This document shows, piece after piece, positions 1 to 11,290 of a stretch of DNA of 64,000 bases. Made by a program: the position numbers and the translations under genes. Numbering within the stretch: the first letter of the stretch is position 1; each line of letters opens with the position of its first letter. Below the pieces are notes generated by a model, which worked only from the letters and a program-made list of their open reading frames with translations, was not told where the DNA came from and made no database searches. This stretch comes from Macrosoma leucophasiata (Eukaryota; Arthropoda; Insecta; Lepidoptera; Hedylidae): NCBI GenBank assembly GCA_036365455.1, contig JAWQUS010000032.1, positions 13,214,001-13,278,000 of the forward strand, read 5' to 3'.

Positions 1-24
1 ACACCACATACAAGTTTTATTTAC

Positions 25-221
25 CTGGACACAAATCATGAACTTCTTGACAATCGTTGGAGACAGCTTGGCCAGCAAGCTGGGTCCGAGTACAGCTGCA
101 TCCAGTACGTATATATCACCGGCAACACCTTCGTACTCCTCGATAAGTCTGATATCACCAACCATGAGGGCCAGCTTCAAAGAGTCTGTGATCTGCTGGG
201 AGTCCATATTGGGGTGGCAAC
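25..221 (-). CDS. CRAL-TRIO gene 1, coding exon 4
   Basis: It encodes ITDSLKLALMVGDIRLIEEY, AGDIYVLDAA and VKKFMICVQ. It has 197 bases like its paralogue. The acceptor is CAG at 222-224 and the donor GTAAAT at 19-24. Confidence 0.92.
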
Positions 222-3200
222 CTGGAAGAACAGATTGTTTAATTAAATTATAAACTGCCTCAAGCACGTAGCGGTAGCACGTTACTGCAGCTACGCTGTG
301 GACCTGAGTTCGATCTCTGGGTCGAGGTCTAACGGAGTTAAAGGTTTATTATCCTTCACGGGGATTGAGGAGACAATGGAACATCTCCTTTAAGCCTGCT
401 GGTAAACGTTTGAAGATTCTTGGGGTGGCATATCCTACACCGGGAGATTATAAGGTTGTTTTATATTATTTCGCATTAACACATGCTTGTGAAATATATT
501 TTATTCAAAGAAAAATGGAAAGAAAAATTTGACTTCAGGCGAGACTCGAACTCGCGGCCTACTGGGAATCTAGTCCAGCCGCTCTTCCAATTGAGCTACT
601 GAAGTCCTGCCCGATTTGTCAAATCTTTCCTTCACATTTATTGCATTGCTCTATGGTAGCAGCAGCGCCATCTATTGCCAACTATGCTAGTTAGGCAACC
701 GATATTATAGGCAATGTTGCTGCTGCCATAAAGCAATGCAATAAATGAGAAGGAAAGATTTGACAAATCGGGCAGGGCTTCAGTAGCTCAATTGGAAGAG
801 CGGCTGGACTAGATTCCCAGTAGGCCGCGAGTTCGACTCTCGCCTGAAGTCAAATTTTTCTTTCCATTTTTCTTTAAATAAATTATATTTCACAAGCATG
901 TGTTAATGCGAAATAATATAAAACAATTATTAAGGGTAAAAGCGACTTCTTTACGATATTCAATAAACTGCAGTCTATTATATCGGTTGCCTAACTAGCA
1001 TAGTTGGCAATAGATGGCGCTGCTGCTACCATAAAGCAATGCAATAAATGTGAAGGAAAGATTTGACAAATCGGGCAGGATTTCAGTAGCTCAATTGGAA
1101 GAGCGGCTGGACTAGATTCCCAGTAGGCCGCGAGTTCGAGTCTCGCCTGAAGTCAAATTTTTCTTTCCATTTTTTTTTAATAAAATAGATTATAAGGTAC
1201 TGTACATAAGGGATACTATTAAGTGCATCTCAGATATGTTTAAAGGGACCGTAGATGACAGTGTCTTAGGGTTAAACACAAAATATCCCACTAGGTCGAA
1301 GTGTGCCAGTGTAACAGCTAACCCCTCAATAAGATAAGATAAAATCCTTCATCCTATATCACTAGTGCTATTGGGAATTTTCCGTTTTTTGGAAGTTTCT
1401 CAGTGCCGCCTTCGGAGCTTGATGATGTGCCCACAGATGTCAATAGACTCGCCACCGTCACCACACATCGTTATTATTTTCAAATGCTTAATCTTCAAAC
1501 TTTGCATCAAAAAAGTCCTTCAGGCCTGGCAGCGCGTTGGCTTCCCTAGTGGTCCTCCTAGTGGTTGCAAATCTCCATAGGTAACGGTAACTACTTTCAT
1601 CACAAGGCTCGTCTGCTTGTTTATCATTCTTTTGACATTCAAATTCGAATATTGTAATTATTGCTGCAAAGCTGCAGCAAAATAACCACCCCCTTCCCAT
1701 TTGAACAAATTATGCATACTCGTAAAACAAAATATTTTTTCATCCTGCTTTCTGCCAATGGAATTGAAAAAATATCACGTTGCGGTTCAAATCCGGATTT
1801 CAGGTTTAACAGAAGCAGAAAAACTACGAGTATGTCACTATGATAATAAATTAAAGAGGTTTTTTAATAACGTTTTTAAATGGTCAACAAAGATTTTTGA
1901 CTTACCTTGGCCAAACTAAGCCAACAGAGGTTCTCGACTTACAAAACAGATATTACTACGATATATAAGCATATATTAATCGTAAAGTTTTATAATACTG
2001 TATCTTTTTATGTGTTTATATTTGCACAAAACCATTTCTTAGTTGTTATTTTATACAACTTCTACGTGAGATGTAATATAAATTACCTTTTTGTGTATTG
2101 TGTAAGGAGTACTAAAGAGTTATGTTTGTGACGATGATAGTACGTCGAAATGAAACATAAAATAAATCTACATATTACGAGTGTCTTTGTCTCATTATAG
2201 ATAACATCAGTGACCGTGTAGTAATATATTTTATTCCAAGATTTTCCGTGTTATTCGTGTTCCATCAATAAGTTTTTTATATCATGAAAGTAAGAAACAA
2301 ATCTTATTATTTCAAGTGTCTATTAACACAAGACGCATTAAACACTTAAGCCACTGAAACCACTTCTGGTATTTAATTAAAGCTTTCAATGGCACTGTAG
2401 ACGTATACGACCATTGATATACCTGTATATCAATGTATACGACTATTTAGGAGGTTGAAACTGTTTTGTCTCCTTTCCAGACATTGTCTATCCATCCAGT
2501 GGTCGTAAATTGTCTAGCTGGGATACAGTAGCCCTAATTAGGTACTGCATTTTAGCTAAAGATATTAGGTAAGGGCATGATATGTTTCCTACGTTTTACA
2601 TCTCCTTCACTTGAGTTCTAACATTCTGTTTTGTCTCCTTTCCAGACATTATAAATCCATCCAGTGGTCGTAAATCGCCTAGCTGGTATACAGTAGCCCT
2701 AATTACTGCATTTTAGCTAAAGATATTAGGTAATGGCATGCTATGTTTCCTACGTTTTCTAACTCCTCCACTTGAGTTCTAACATTCAGATGAGTTATTT
2801 CAGGGTAGTAAACAAATGTGATAAAGACACATTTTATGAAGCTTAAATTCGGGTAAGCAGTGATACTAGGTGGACACTAGCAATCAAGAAAATGGTATAA
2901 TACATGAAAATTATGATTTTTTTTTAGAATCAAGCAAAGAATACTCAATTTTACCTCTGACAAGTGTGACTCGTCGACCAGTAGGTGTAACTCCTGGTAA
3001 AGGCGGCCCTTGTCTGTAATACAATCAAATATTTCATCAAAGAATACAAAAAACAAAACAAAGAAGTAGAGCAAGTTTTTTCGTCAACAACATAGCCTTC
3101 AACAGACCACTGCCAAATGAAGGCTTCTTGTCATTTGCATTCTTGATATCTTCATCATCATTACTCTAGCCGAAAGATGTCCACTGCTGGACAAAACCTT

Positions 3201-6200
3201 CCCCAAAGACACCCACAATAATGCTATGCGTCATTACGAGAGAATATGCCATAATGGCCACTCCTTATTTTTCAGTTTATTCGGAACAACAATCAGAAAC
3301 GAACTGATAGCTCAAAACAATACCTAGTTACCTCTGGTAAAGTCTCACTAGCTTGTAAATATTGCCGTGGTTTCCATTCGAGGATATTTTTACCTATCGC
3401 TCATAAGCCCTTCTTTTTTTGTATGGACTATTGTAGGCGGCACGTCTTGAGATGGCACTAGTCTACTTCACCGGGCAATCGGAGAGCACATAGAGCGCTC
3501 TCAGCCAAAATAAAAAGTTAGCGCAACTGCCTAAGCCTTAGGCAGTTGTCGTGCCCTAAGTCGAGGTCCGTCCCGGACCTTTGTTCGGGGACATGAATCC
3601 AACACGTAGAGGCCCGTTCGTGGATTTTAATCTAATTTGTATTAGGTTAGTCCCTGGTGACAGATTTATTTGATTGATATGCGCATGCCACGCGCATGCT
3701 CTCTGATTTTTACGGTTTTTACTCCGTCAGTTGTTATACAAAACACCCATCGATAAAGATTGGGTAATTTTATTGGACACCACCTGTCACCGAAAGGCTT
3801 AGGTGTTTTATTAATCCGTATAAAATTAAATGTCTGGTGAACGTATGTTTGTTCTACGGTCTTAACTTTCATTTATACGCAGCTTATTGCAGAGATGTCC
3901 TCTAATCTTTCACAACGTCCGTCGCTTGCGCACGTTACGCAGCCTGCCCTTGAAGCGATTCAAGGGTACAATGAAAAATCAACTCAACTGCTTCTGCATT
4001 TAGAACGCGTATCGCATACCAATGATGTTGAACACGTGTCGAGTTTAATGGACCTTAATGTCATCCCCCCTTTTCCGACGTTTTGTGGCGAAATTGTGTA
4101 TTTTGCGTTTGTTTCATTGTGGTATCTTTAGGTATTCTCTCGAATCTCTTCAAGTAAGCTTGACCCATTTTATGAAATTTGTAGTTATTTGTTGTTTTTA
4201 TTTGCACTTTTACCAATAAAGTCTACCACCAGTAAAGTCTCTCGTAGGCACCATCGCATTACCTAATCTTCTTCATCTTTGTCGTATCCTCATGACTGAT
4301 GAACGTGAATTGCACGCTTATTTGCCACCTTCACTACATTATAAAAAATGTGACGTCCCTCGGAAATAGGGACACCTGGCAACACTTTACCTAATTCTTA
4401 CACATCTCACTCCCCTTAGGTCTGACACTGACAAGATTTGACTATGATCTATTCTTAAATCCAAATTAGTCATTTCCTTATTCCTAGAGTCGATAAGTAC
4501 TTTGGATATGATCCATTAGAACACGTTCAGATTACTAAACGTGTGTTTAACAATATAACATCTATTTGTGATGTATGCACCTCACGTTGCTCTTGATTAA
4601 TTACTGCATGATTGTATTTATTGGTGATTCAACTAGATACTGGGAATTTCGAAGCGAACGTAATCATTTTTACGAGGTAGAAATTGGTTTGGACATTTGC
4701 AGTCCCGAGATAGAGGAAGTAAATTTAACTAGTGGTACAGCTCTAGTAACAGAGCTCGCGGGTGTAGACTCTGTAGACATTACCGCATTATCAAATCTAC
4801 TTGCCGCTAAATGGTAGTGTTCAGCACTATTGTGTTCAGGTGGTTGTGCTCCCTGTACCCTGTAATTTGTACAATGTACCCTGTAATTTCCGGTACAGAG
4901 GAAATGAATGGACGGAAAAAACTATGGATCTAAGCTCTTTGCCAAAGATGCCCATAACAGAGTTTTGCAACATTAGGATGGAATACGCTGTTATCGCAAG
5001 CGGATTGGCGAAAGCAGTAGTTTTATCACGGAACGCTACTGTTCATCTCAGTATATTGCATTTACTACCGATTCGAATGGCTTTACCGCCATTGACAATA
5101 ACGAAAGAATTCGCCTCCGTTAGTGGGAAACGATCATCACATCCGGACGCTTAATATTGTAAGATGATTTGCTTTAAAATACTCACATCTTTTTCAAGAC
5201 TTCACTCAATGCTGGGCTTGTTGCGTCTCTATTTGTAAAGAATTCTGGACAAGCGGCTCTCATCGTGAAGTACATGTCCAGTTTCCTCTTGCATTTCTCC
5301 AGAGAAAAGCTGCTGCCTCGAAGGAAGGTCATCAGTGGGAGGTCCTCTGAAATGTGGAAGGGAAATAGTAAAAACCACCATTTCATTTTCCCATACAAAT
5401 AGTCCGTATCTATCAAACCTTTGACACATGTCATATTTTCATTCTGAGGCAATACGAAGTTTGCCAAGTCAGCTAGTAATATATAAATCCTCGCTAATTA
5501 TAGAGCACAACGGGCCATAGGCCACGGCGGACTGGAAGGGAGTAGCCATATGCAGGCTTTCACCTCGGTCAAAGTACAAGTGCAAGTGGTCCTATGCTCT
5601 TATGCCGCCGAGATATTTAAATGTGCGATTGTTTATCTATTTTGTTAAAGTCAAGGGGTGAGTTTCGTAATAATCATAAACGATTTCTGTTGTATGTGTG
5701 TGTGTCAGACAAATTTCGTCTGATTTCCATCGTTAATGAACGCTACGGCTACTCCTCTCCGGTCGGCCGGTGGCACGTGTTGCTCTATGTCGCTAATACT
5801 AGTATAGTTTACTTCTGTAAACCTTTTGCAAAGTATGGCAATTGTGCCATGTTTTCTCCTAAAAACACACAAGATTATTGTGAGCAGATTTGGGAAGGCT
5901 TTTGCCCAGCCGTGAACGTCTTTTGACTAAAGAGATGAAAATGATTGACTGGCTAGTACCTAAATGTACAAACACAGGTTCACTAAACGCCCCGTTTATG
6001 ATCCCGTAATAACTATCACACAGATAACAACTAAGATCTCAAGAGTGGTAACGCATCGGAATTTTGACCTTTGGTTTCAGTGTAGATGTCTATAGGCTGC
6101 AGTCATCACTTCACATCCATGTGAACTGCATGCGTGCTTGTCACCTTGAAAATCAGAGGGATTATGTAGATAATCCTATCGATCGTGTAGGTACAGGTTA

Positions 6201-6552
6201 TTGTGAGGCAAAGACTACAAATTTTATTCATCATGGTAGTTTTACGCTAATTTTAAGATTCAAAATATATACAGATTTCTTTGCGTAGGTTCACAAAAAT
6301 AACTTCACCTCTATAATTTTATTATAGTTGAATATCTTGAGTAAATACATACATTAAGAACCAATAATCGTTAATAAATAGTTTTGAACTTCTCTTACCC
6401 CATTCATCAGGCAAATGTGGCTGCTTTTTCAACCATTCTTTGATCATGTTGAGGTCTTTGTTCCTGGTGTTAACATCTTCTTTCAGTTCTTCTCTGATTT
6501 TCTTCCATACCTCTCCCGATGGCTGGACTAGAAGTTCTGTCTTCAACTTCAT
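25..6552 (-). CDS. CRAL-TRIO domain protein paralogue, C-terminus beyond window
   Basis: Four coding exons are visible: 6399-6552, 5187-5346, 2955-3013 and 25-221. They join in phase into about 190 residues, from MKLKTELLVQPSGEVWKK to VKKFMICVQ. All GT-AG sites are intact. The next intron starts at base 24, so the last three exons expected from the paralogue lie beyond the edge. The ATG at 6550-6552 follows AAAAA and an acceptor (CAG at 6558-6560), which favours this start over an in-frame ATG 27 bases further upstream. The protein aligns to the complete paralogue with only conservative changes and no stop, so it is probably functional. Small lipid binding in the cytosol is inferred from the family. 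Intron 3 carries the tRNA-like trimer and a 165-base tandem repeat. Confidence 0.9.
247..345 (+). repeat. old fragment of tRNA-derived SINE (family T)
   Basis: A diverged tRNA-like head (ctgcctc, tagcggtagcac, gttcgatctc) matches the heads at 48715 and 59603. It lies in the intron next to exon 4 of CRAL-TRIO gene 1. Confidence 0.5.
531..607 (-). tRNA. tRNA-like unit 1 (probable pseudo-tRNA/SINE head)
   Basis: On the minus strand, a 7-bp acceptor stem (GACTTCA/TGAAGTC), an A box (TAGCTCAATTGG), a T arm (GCGAG/CTCGC, loop TTCGAGT) and a TTTTT Pol III terminator a few bases past the 3' end are all present. The anticodon arm fits poorly: CTGGA/CCCAG with a mismatch and loop CTAGATT (AGA). A serine tRNA should have a long variable arm, which is missing. 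Confidence 0.5.
777..851 (+). tRNA. tRNA-like unit 2 (head to head with unit 1)
   Basis: Same fold as unit 1, with one B-box change (gttcgactc for gttcgagtc). A TTTTT terminator follows. It shares the upstream flank gatttgacaaatcgggcag. Confidence 0.5.
1079..1154 (+). tRNA. tRNA-like unit 3
   Basis: Same unit, starting ATTTCAG instead of ACTTCAG, which weakens the acceptor stem. It is preceded by the upstream module from about 988 and followed by TTTTT. Confidence 0.45.
1200..2460. other. intronic AT-rich DNA, no gene seen
   Basis: Intron 3 of CRAL-TRIO gene 1. Short open frames here have no recognisable domain, splice context or paralogue match. Confidence 0.5.
2461..2790. repeat. two-copy tandem repeat, 165-base period
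   Basis: The stretch starting ctgttttgtctcctttccag at 2461 repeats from 2626 with a few substitutions and a short indel. It is intronic, shortly downstream (in gene direction) of exon 3. No coding potential. Confidence 0.85.
2955..3013 (-). CDS. CRAL-TRIO gene 1, coding exon 3 (59 bases)
   Basis: Microexon encoding QGPPLPGVTPTGRRVTLVRG, with acceptor CAG at 3014-3016 and donor GTAAAA. Same length and phases as 42854-42912. Confidence 0.88.
3163..3262. repeat. interspersed repeat fragment (gccgaaag family)
   Basis: The motif gccgaaagatgtccactgct plus agaatatgccataat also occurs at 43203-43497. It is an unclassified repeat. Confidence 0.5.
3540..3625 (-). repeat. LINE 3' UTR fragment
   Basis: On the minus strand, ggcctctacgtgttgga and the following cat-gtcccc and aaggtccggg match 54580-54660 in the same order. 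It is a short scrap of the same element family. Confidence 0.5.
4730..4910 (+). repeat. family A repeat, partial
   Basis: It carries cagagctcgcgggtgtag, cttgccgctaaatggtagtg and ctgtaatttccggtacagag. A short internal duplication of accctgtaattt is present. It is the 5' half of the ~290-bp family A repeat, in an intron of CRAL-TRIO gene 1. Confidence 0.65.
4968..5155. repeat. decayed gccgaaag-family repeat
   Basis: Diverged match to 43310-43497 (gcggattggcga, ttatcacggaacgct, accgccattg, tagtgggaaac). It abuts exon 2 of CRAL-TRIO gene 1. Confidence 0.45.
5187..5346 (-). CDS. CRAL-TRIO gene 1, coding exon 2
   Basis: It encodes LPLMTFLRGSSFSLEKCKR and LDMYFTMRAACPEFF. It has 160 bases and ends in phase 2 before GTGAGT. 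The frame happens to stay open upstream into an unrelated repeat (5350-5478), so the open frame is longer than the exon. Confidence 0.9.
5350..5478 (-). repeat. repeat shared with 62690-62822
   Basis: ggaaatagtaaaaaccac, gtatctatcaaacctttga, cattctgaggcaatac and gtttgccaagtcagctag occur in the same order at both places. It is probably the end of an unclassified interspersed repeat. Confidence 0.6.
5495..5793. mobile_element. MITE with tagagcaac inverted ends (copy 1)
   Basis: The left end (tagagcacaacgggcc) and right end (ggcacgtgttgctcta) are inverted repeats, with ccatatgcaggctttc and caaagtacaag inside. It resembles 15898-16157. No coding capacity. Confidence 0.6.
5996..6148 (+). repeat. 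family A repeat, 3' part, diverged
   Basis: ataactatcacacagataac, then ggctgcagtcatcactt, gtgaactgcatg and cttgtcacctt in family A order. Confidence 0.5.
6399..6552 (-). CDS. CRAL-TRIO gene 1, coding exon 1
   Basis: It encodes MKLKTELLVQPSGEVWKKIR to LPDEW and ends in phase 1 before GTAAGA. It is three bases longer than the paralogue's exon 1. Confidence 0.87.
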
Positions 6553-6599
6553 TTTTTCTGTAACAAGAAACACTCCCATTGCTTAAAATATCTTCTACC

Positions 6600-7105
6600 T
6601 TATGTACGTAATCATCAATCAGTTTGCCGAGTCGGCTAGTATTGAGATAAAAAGATTTGAAAAAAAAAATTGTTTAATATGGCTATATTTTGTTGGGTTT
6701 CCAATTTCAATATTACCACTGTAAGATATCAGATGAAGCCCTGGATTGTGGTCCATTATTCAAACTTTTTCAAGTTTAGTAGGTACTAAAATATGTATGT
6801 AGGTACCTATAATTTTAGACAACCACAGTTGGTTCCTATTAAAAAAAACTGTTACCGAACGAACTAAACACCAGTAAAGAAATAAAAAAAGAATTAAACA
6901 ATATTGTAATAGAACTTTAATTGTCTTTTGTTTACACTCAAGCCCACCACTATTATTCTTCGAATATTAGAAGAGGCTTTTTCTTAAAAATTGTTTAATC
7001 TAATTTAAAAGAAAACACTAAATTTAATCAGTTTAGTTCTGTTTTATTGTTTTTACTTGATCAGCTTAACAGGTTATCTGTCCCGTGAATCACATGTGAG
7101 CAATT
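6600..7105. other. intergenic/upstream AT-rich DNA
   Basis: Immediately upstream of the first coding exon of CRAL-TRIO gene 1. It should contain the 5' UTR intron, but no untranslated exon or promoter could be identified by eye. Confidence 0.4.
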
Positions 7106-7109
7106 GCAT

Positions 7110-7178
7110 CGGTTATAAACGCTCTATGGCTACTCCCCTCCGGTCCGCCGCGGCCGGTAACCCGTGTTGCTCTATGAG
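7110..7178. repeat. partial tagagcaac MITE end
   Basis: cgctctatggctactcccct, ccggtccgccgcggcc and gtgttgctctatga match the right end of the MITE at 15898-16157. Confidence 0.5.
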
Positions 7179-7460
7179 CTATTGTGTTTAAAATGGGACA
7201 GAGATTGGGTTCATTTTGAGTTTCATGATTTTTTTAGGTGTCTGAAGTCTGAAATCTCATAAAATACTGAAATTCGGTTATAAAAATAGGGCTCTTATTT
7301 AATGTCCATTACATTAAATAGGTACTATGTAAAATAAATAAATAAATGTGATATAATCTTATTGCATTGATTTGATTTTTACACTTTTATTGTTCATTGC
7401 TATAACAACACGTAAATTCATGAGAATCAACTAAGTATCATAAATATGTGATTTCCTAAT

Positions 7461-7776
7461 AACGTAACTTCACGCCTGTAATCCCCGAAAGGGTAGGCAG
7501 AGGTAAATGCATGCATTCAATCACACATGCAAACACCCACGACTCGCCGGTTACGTTTAGGCCCATGTAACAGGTGGCGAACCTGTTGCCATCTCCGGGC
7601 ACATTACCAAACTCCGGGGTACTGGGAAACTTCCAGAAAATGGAAAAATCCCAATAGAAGCAGAGATAAAGGATTTTAAACCGTTATCTCTGATAGTCCC
7701 CGACCCGGGAATCGAACCCAGGACCTCCAGCATAATAGTAGTGGCCTGCTACCACTACGCTTCTGAGGCAGTTAAG
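7461..7776 (-). mobile_element. tRNA-derived SINE, family T
   Basis: On the minus strand, a tRNA-like head with B box GGTTCGATTCC is followed by a conserved body and an end reading atcccc-gaa to aggcgtgaagtt. About 310 bases. Related copies are at 11660, 48715, 59601 and 62066. Confidence 0.8.
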
Positions 7777-8091
7777 TTGATTTCCTAATAGAATCAATTA
7801 TACCTATAACAAAACAGGTTTATGCAATTTATGTCATCATTCGAAACTTCTTTCATCACCCATGAACATATCGGTACACTTTAAGAATGCACTCGTCATT
7901 CATTAGTTACTATTATCATATAGTTTATAAAAGAATTGATCAAATAATGAAAAGGAAAACCCAATCCCAAAGAAATAACTACGCAATACAACTCGTTATT
8001 TTCACATTAAATTAACATTATTATTATGAAAACATATTAATAAACTACGAAATTGATGGTACAGTATAATCCCAAAGTAAAAACCTTTAGT

Positions 8092-8235
8092 ATGTATGTA
8101 TGTATCTTCACGCCAGGTCCCTAACGGGGTAGGCAGAGAGTGTAGAGCGCCAGACATCCCGGTTCTGACAAACCTCTCGTGCCTCGTCTACCTTCATCAT
8201 TCTCTTCATACATGCACGTCGATTAGCAAAACCTT
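8092..8235 (-). repeat. LINE 3' end fragment
   Basis: The minus strand matches 58700-58850, which encodes a LINE-type C-terminus (see there), followed by an (ATAC)n-like tail represented here by tatgtatgtatg. Confidence 0.6.
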
Positions 8236-8239
8236 TAGT

Positions 8240-9355
8240 GCTTTACTTATATCCAAGTTTAAGCATTGGTGGAATAAGGGAAGGGGGGGGGGGCGCAGAT
8301 GCGGTCTGCCATCATAGGCCTCCGGGTCTGGGGATTTAGTTTTCAATCATGAAAATTTTAAGAGATTTTAGAGCCCACGGAGGGAAATGTCCCCTTTTCT
8401 TATTGCTCGAGCATTGTTCTTGATAAGTATTTTAGGTAAATCTTTTACCAAAATGTAACCCCTTCAATCATAAACGTATTTTAGCTAAGGTGTTGCTAAT
8501 CTCTCCTTTGTCTTTTTCTATCTTCTATATTTGACAATGCAACTGACAAAGACAAAGCATTCTATAGCTAAAACGTATCTAATGTACGTTTATGAATCAG
8601 GGGGTAAGTGTATAGGGGCCACGCGGAGACACAGAGGGTAAAGTCGTTTGCTGTCGCCTTTTTGTTTTAACTTAGGTATATGGCAGAAATAGCAATACAT
8701 ATTTCTTTCTTTTAATATTTTTAAAGGGGTTTTGTTCCACAACATGTCAACCCCATCGTACCCAATAATAACTTAAACCATTACTGATAATAATATAAGG
8801 AAATAGAAAGGAAAATGTTACTAGCGAGGAATTAACTTACAAATTTATTTTGCGATTTCTGCATTTGGATTAGATAAAATTTCCTGAAGAAGCCCAACAT
8901 TCATGAATTTAAATTTAGTTCCTGCACCAGCAACATTCTCTCATTTCTGTAAATAGCAATATTTTTGCCCGGGGCTGCCTGGGGTCTCAATAGTTGGAAC
9001 GCCGGTACTGGGCAGGGGCCTAGGGGCCTCCAAATTCCACCCCGGGTCTCTGACGACCTAAGTCCGCCGCTGAGTTTAACTAAGTTTAAGTAACAATAGT
9101 TGAATAACAAGTTATCCATTCTAAGCCAATCCCTTCCAAATTGATCCCTCCTCTCCTGCCTTGTAAGGTCACAAAACAAAATCTTGTTATAATTTGGGCA
9201 TTGCTAAATACTGACGATGGTTACATAAATTTTTATGTTCCGTTGTCCATTGACCCTGACATGGAGCGTGATTATTGCCAAATTAAAGCTGATTCAGTAT
9301 TTTTAATGGAATACGTCATATATGGATTTCAATCAAGTTGAATCAAGTGATATGA
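8240..9355. other. intergenic DNA without recognised genes
   Basis: Contains a G-tract (8284-8293) and a more GC-rich patch (8970-9075). No domain-bearing frame was seen. Confidence 0.4.
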
Positions 9356-9356
9356 T

Positions 9357-9636
9357 TTTTTTTATGTAATGAAAGTGGCAAATAAGCATACAGTTCACGT
9401 TGATGTTAAAGGATGACTGCAGCCTATAGACACCCACACAAAGACAGATGCAGATGCGTTACCACTTCTGTGGCCTAAGGTGTTATGCCTCTGTGCTGGG
9501 AATTACAGGGCCGTACATTACCACCTGACCGGAATACGATAGTGCTGAACACTACCATTAAGCGGCAAGTATAATAGGTAATGCGATGGTGCCTACGTCC
9601 GCGAGCTACGTCACTGGAGCTCCACCACCAGTAAAT
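9357..9636 (-). repeat. family A repeat, near full length
   Basis: The minus strand runs from the 5' tactggtggtggagctccag through cgcattacctattatac to the 3' tail cattacataaaaaaa. The A-rich tail suggests retroposition. Confidence 0.75.
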
Positions 9637-10069
9637 TCGTCAATATGTCTTTTATAGTAAGTTTAATTGTTTAAATTAAAAATTTAAAAAGTGGAAGTTG
9701 CGCGTTGTTTTACGCGCACTTTTGAGAGGAGAAACGGATATTTTTGTCAATCGAGTTTTACTCGTTAATTTGTGCCTACTAGCTGTTATAGTATTTCTTA
9801 ATTAATTAAACCTACATTTATACCTATCGTATTTTTTTCACAATTTGCCCATGCATGCCATGTTTCACAAACTGATTCCTTTATCGAAAAATGTTCTTCA
9901 GAAATTCACAATATTGTTGCAATGCTGGCCTAACATCACTTTACGTGTAGGTCCTCAAAAAATATTTTTAAAATATTAGCACTTTTTTGCATTGCTTATT
10001 ATGCATGTACCTATTTAATACATTCATGATTTTTAAATTATATATTTCTAGTTCCAATAGTGCAAAAAT

Positions 10070-11092
10070 GTAGCAAGATGTCTATCTGTGCTTCATTGAT
10101 TACGAAAAGGCATTCGATAGAGTACAACACGATCGACTCATCATGCTTTTAGTGGAGATTGGTTTGGACAATAGAGACGTCAGGATAATTCAGAACTTGT
10201 ATTGGAACCAATGAGCTACTATTCGTGTGGATGGTGAGATGTCTGAGGAAGTCGTAATAGAAAAGGGTGTACGACAAGGATGCATATTATCGCCTATATT
10301 ATTTAATTTATATTCAGAGGCTATCATGGCTGAAGCACTCGAAGATCTAGACAGTGGTGTCAAAGTCAATGGGCGTCTAATTAACAACCTCAGATACGCG
10401 GATGACACTGTACTTATAGTATCCTCAGAGCAAGAGCTTCAGACTATACTAAATAGAGTGAATATATGTGGCGAGAGATGCGGTTTTAGGTTAAACGCAG
10501 CGAAAACGAAGATCATGATCGTCTCAAACACGCAAAGGAGAGACACGTGTATTTCTATTGGGGGACATAGACTTGAGCAGGTAAACAAATTCAAATACCT
10601 ATTATTATACCGGTATGTGGTTAAATGAGTTCTGGGAAAGTAATCAAGAAATAAAAACCCGTATTGAAACAGCCCGCAGTTCTTTCAATAAAATGAAGCG
10701 TGTTCTCTGCAACCGTAACATCAAACTTCCCTTGCGTATTAGGATGCTTGGTTGCTACATTTGGGCCATTCTCCTATACGGATGCGAGTCTTGGACGATC
10801 AAAGAAGACCTCAGGAAACGTATAGAGGCGTTTGAAATGTGGACGTACAGACGAATGTTGGCTATAAGCTGGATTCAAAAGGTAACCAATGAGTAGGTTC
10901 TTCAACGTGTGAAACAGTAACGTGAGCTTTTGCAGACCGTCAAACAACGAAAAGTGGCCTACCTCGGACATGTACTGAGACATGATAGGTATGAGTTGCT
11001 ACAACTAATTATGATGCGAAAAATCGCGGGTAAAAGACGAGTTGGACGAAGAAAGAAATCTTGGTTACGTAACATCCGAGAGTGGACAGGAG
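10070..11092 (+). pseudogene. RTE-like LINE reverse transcriptase, decayed fragment
   Basis: The translation shows reverse transcriptase motifs in order: CFIDYEKAFDRVQHDRL, GVRQGCILSPILFNLYSEA and INNLRYADDTVLI (catalytic YADD). A C-terminal region follows, with WAILLYGCESWTIKED, FEMWTYRRMLAISW and VAYLGHVLRHD. The arrangement resembles the RTE/BovB clade. A TGA replaces a codon near 10212, the frame shifts near 10610, and another stop appears near 10918. The 5' part (endonuclease) is absent. The 3' end is cut at 11092, where a tRNA-like unit begins. Confidence 0.85.
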
Positions 11093-11093
11093 C

Positions 11094-11290
11094 CTAACTA
11101 GCATAGTTGGTAATAGATGGCGCTGCTGCTACCATAAAGCAATGCAATAGATGTGAAGGAAAGATTTGACAAATCGGGCAGGGCTTCAGTAGCTCAATTG
11201 GAAGAGCGGCTGGACTAGATTCCCCAGTAGGTCGCGAGTTCGAGTCTCGCCTGAAGTCAAATTTTTCTTTCCATTTTTCTTTAAAAATAA
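11094..11290 (+). mobile_element. single tRNA-like unit element
   Basis: It starts cctaactagcatagttgg and includes gcgctgctgctaccataaag, the tRNA-like unit at 11185-11258 and a TTTTT terminator with A-rich tail. It is the half-unit form of the compound element at 457-1186. It truncates the LINE fragment. Confidence 0.7.
11185..11258 (+). tRNA. tRNA-like unit 4
   Basis: Same A box, T arm and acceptor stem as units 1-3, with an extra C in the anticodon region (attccccag). It is probably not a working tRNA. Confidence 0.45.

Larger units (their letters stand above)
457..1186. mobile_element. compound element with three tRNA-like units and 12-base target duplication
   Basis: The direct repeat AGATTATAAGGT occurs at 445-456 and 1187-1198 and brackets the whole segment. 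Inside, 457-922 is a near-perfect inverted repeat whose arms each carry a tRNA-like unit, head to head. A third unit follows at 1079-1154 with its own copy of the upstream flank (from about 988). The outer arms share cgcattaacacatgcttgtg. The target duplication suggests retroposition rather than TA-type DNA transposition. Confidence 0.75.

Noticed and set aside
777..851. Functional tRNA gene
   Set aside because: Damaged anticodon arm, no consistent isotype, and copies embedded in bounded mobile units.
3895..4131. 78-residue open frame in an intron of CRAL-TRIO gene 1
   Set aside because: No recognisable domain, no acceptor/donor in phase, and no counterpart in the paralogue.
5350..5467. N-terminal extension of CRAL-TRIO exon 2
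   Set aside because: The open frame runs through a CAG acceptor into a repeat also found at 62690-62822; the spliced junction matches the paralogue.
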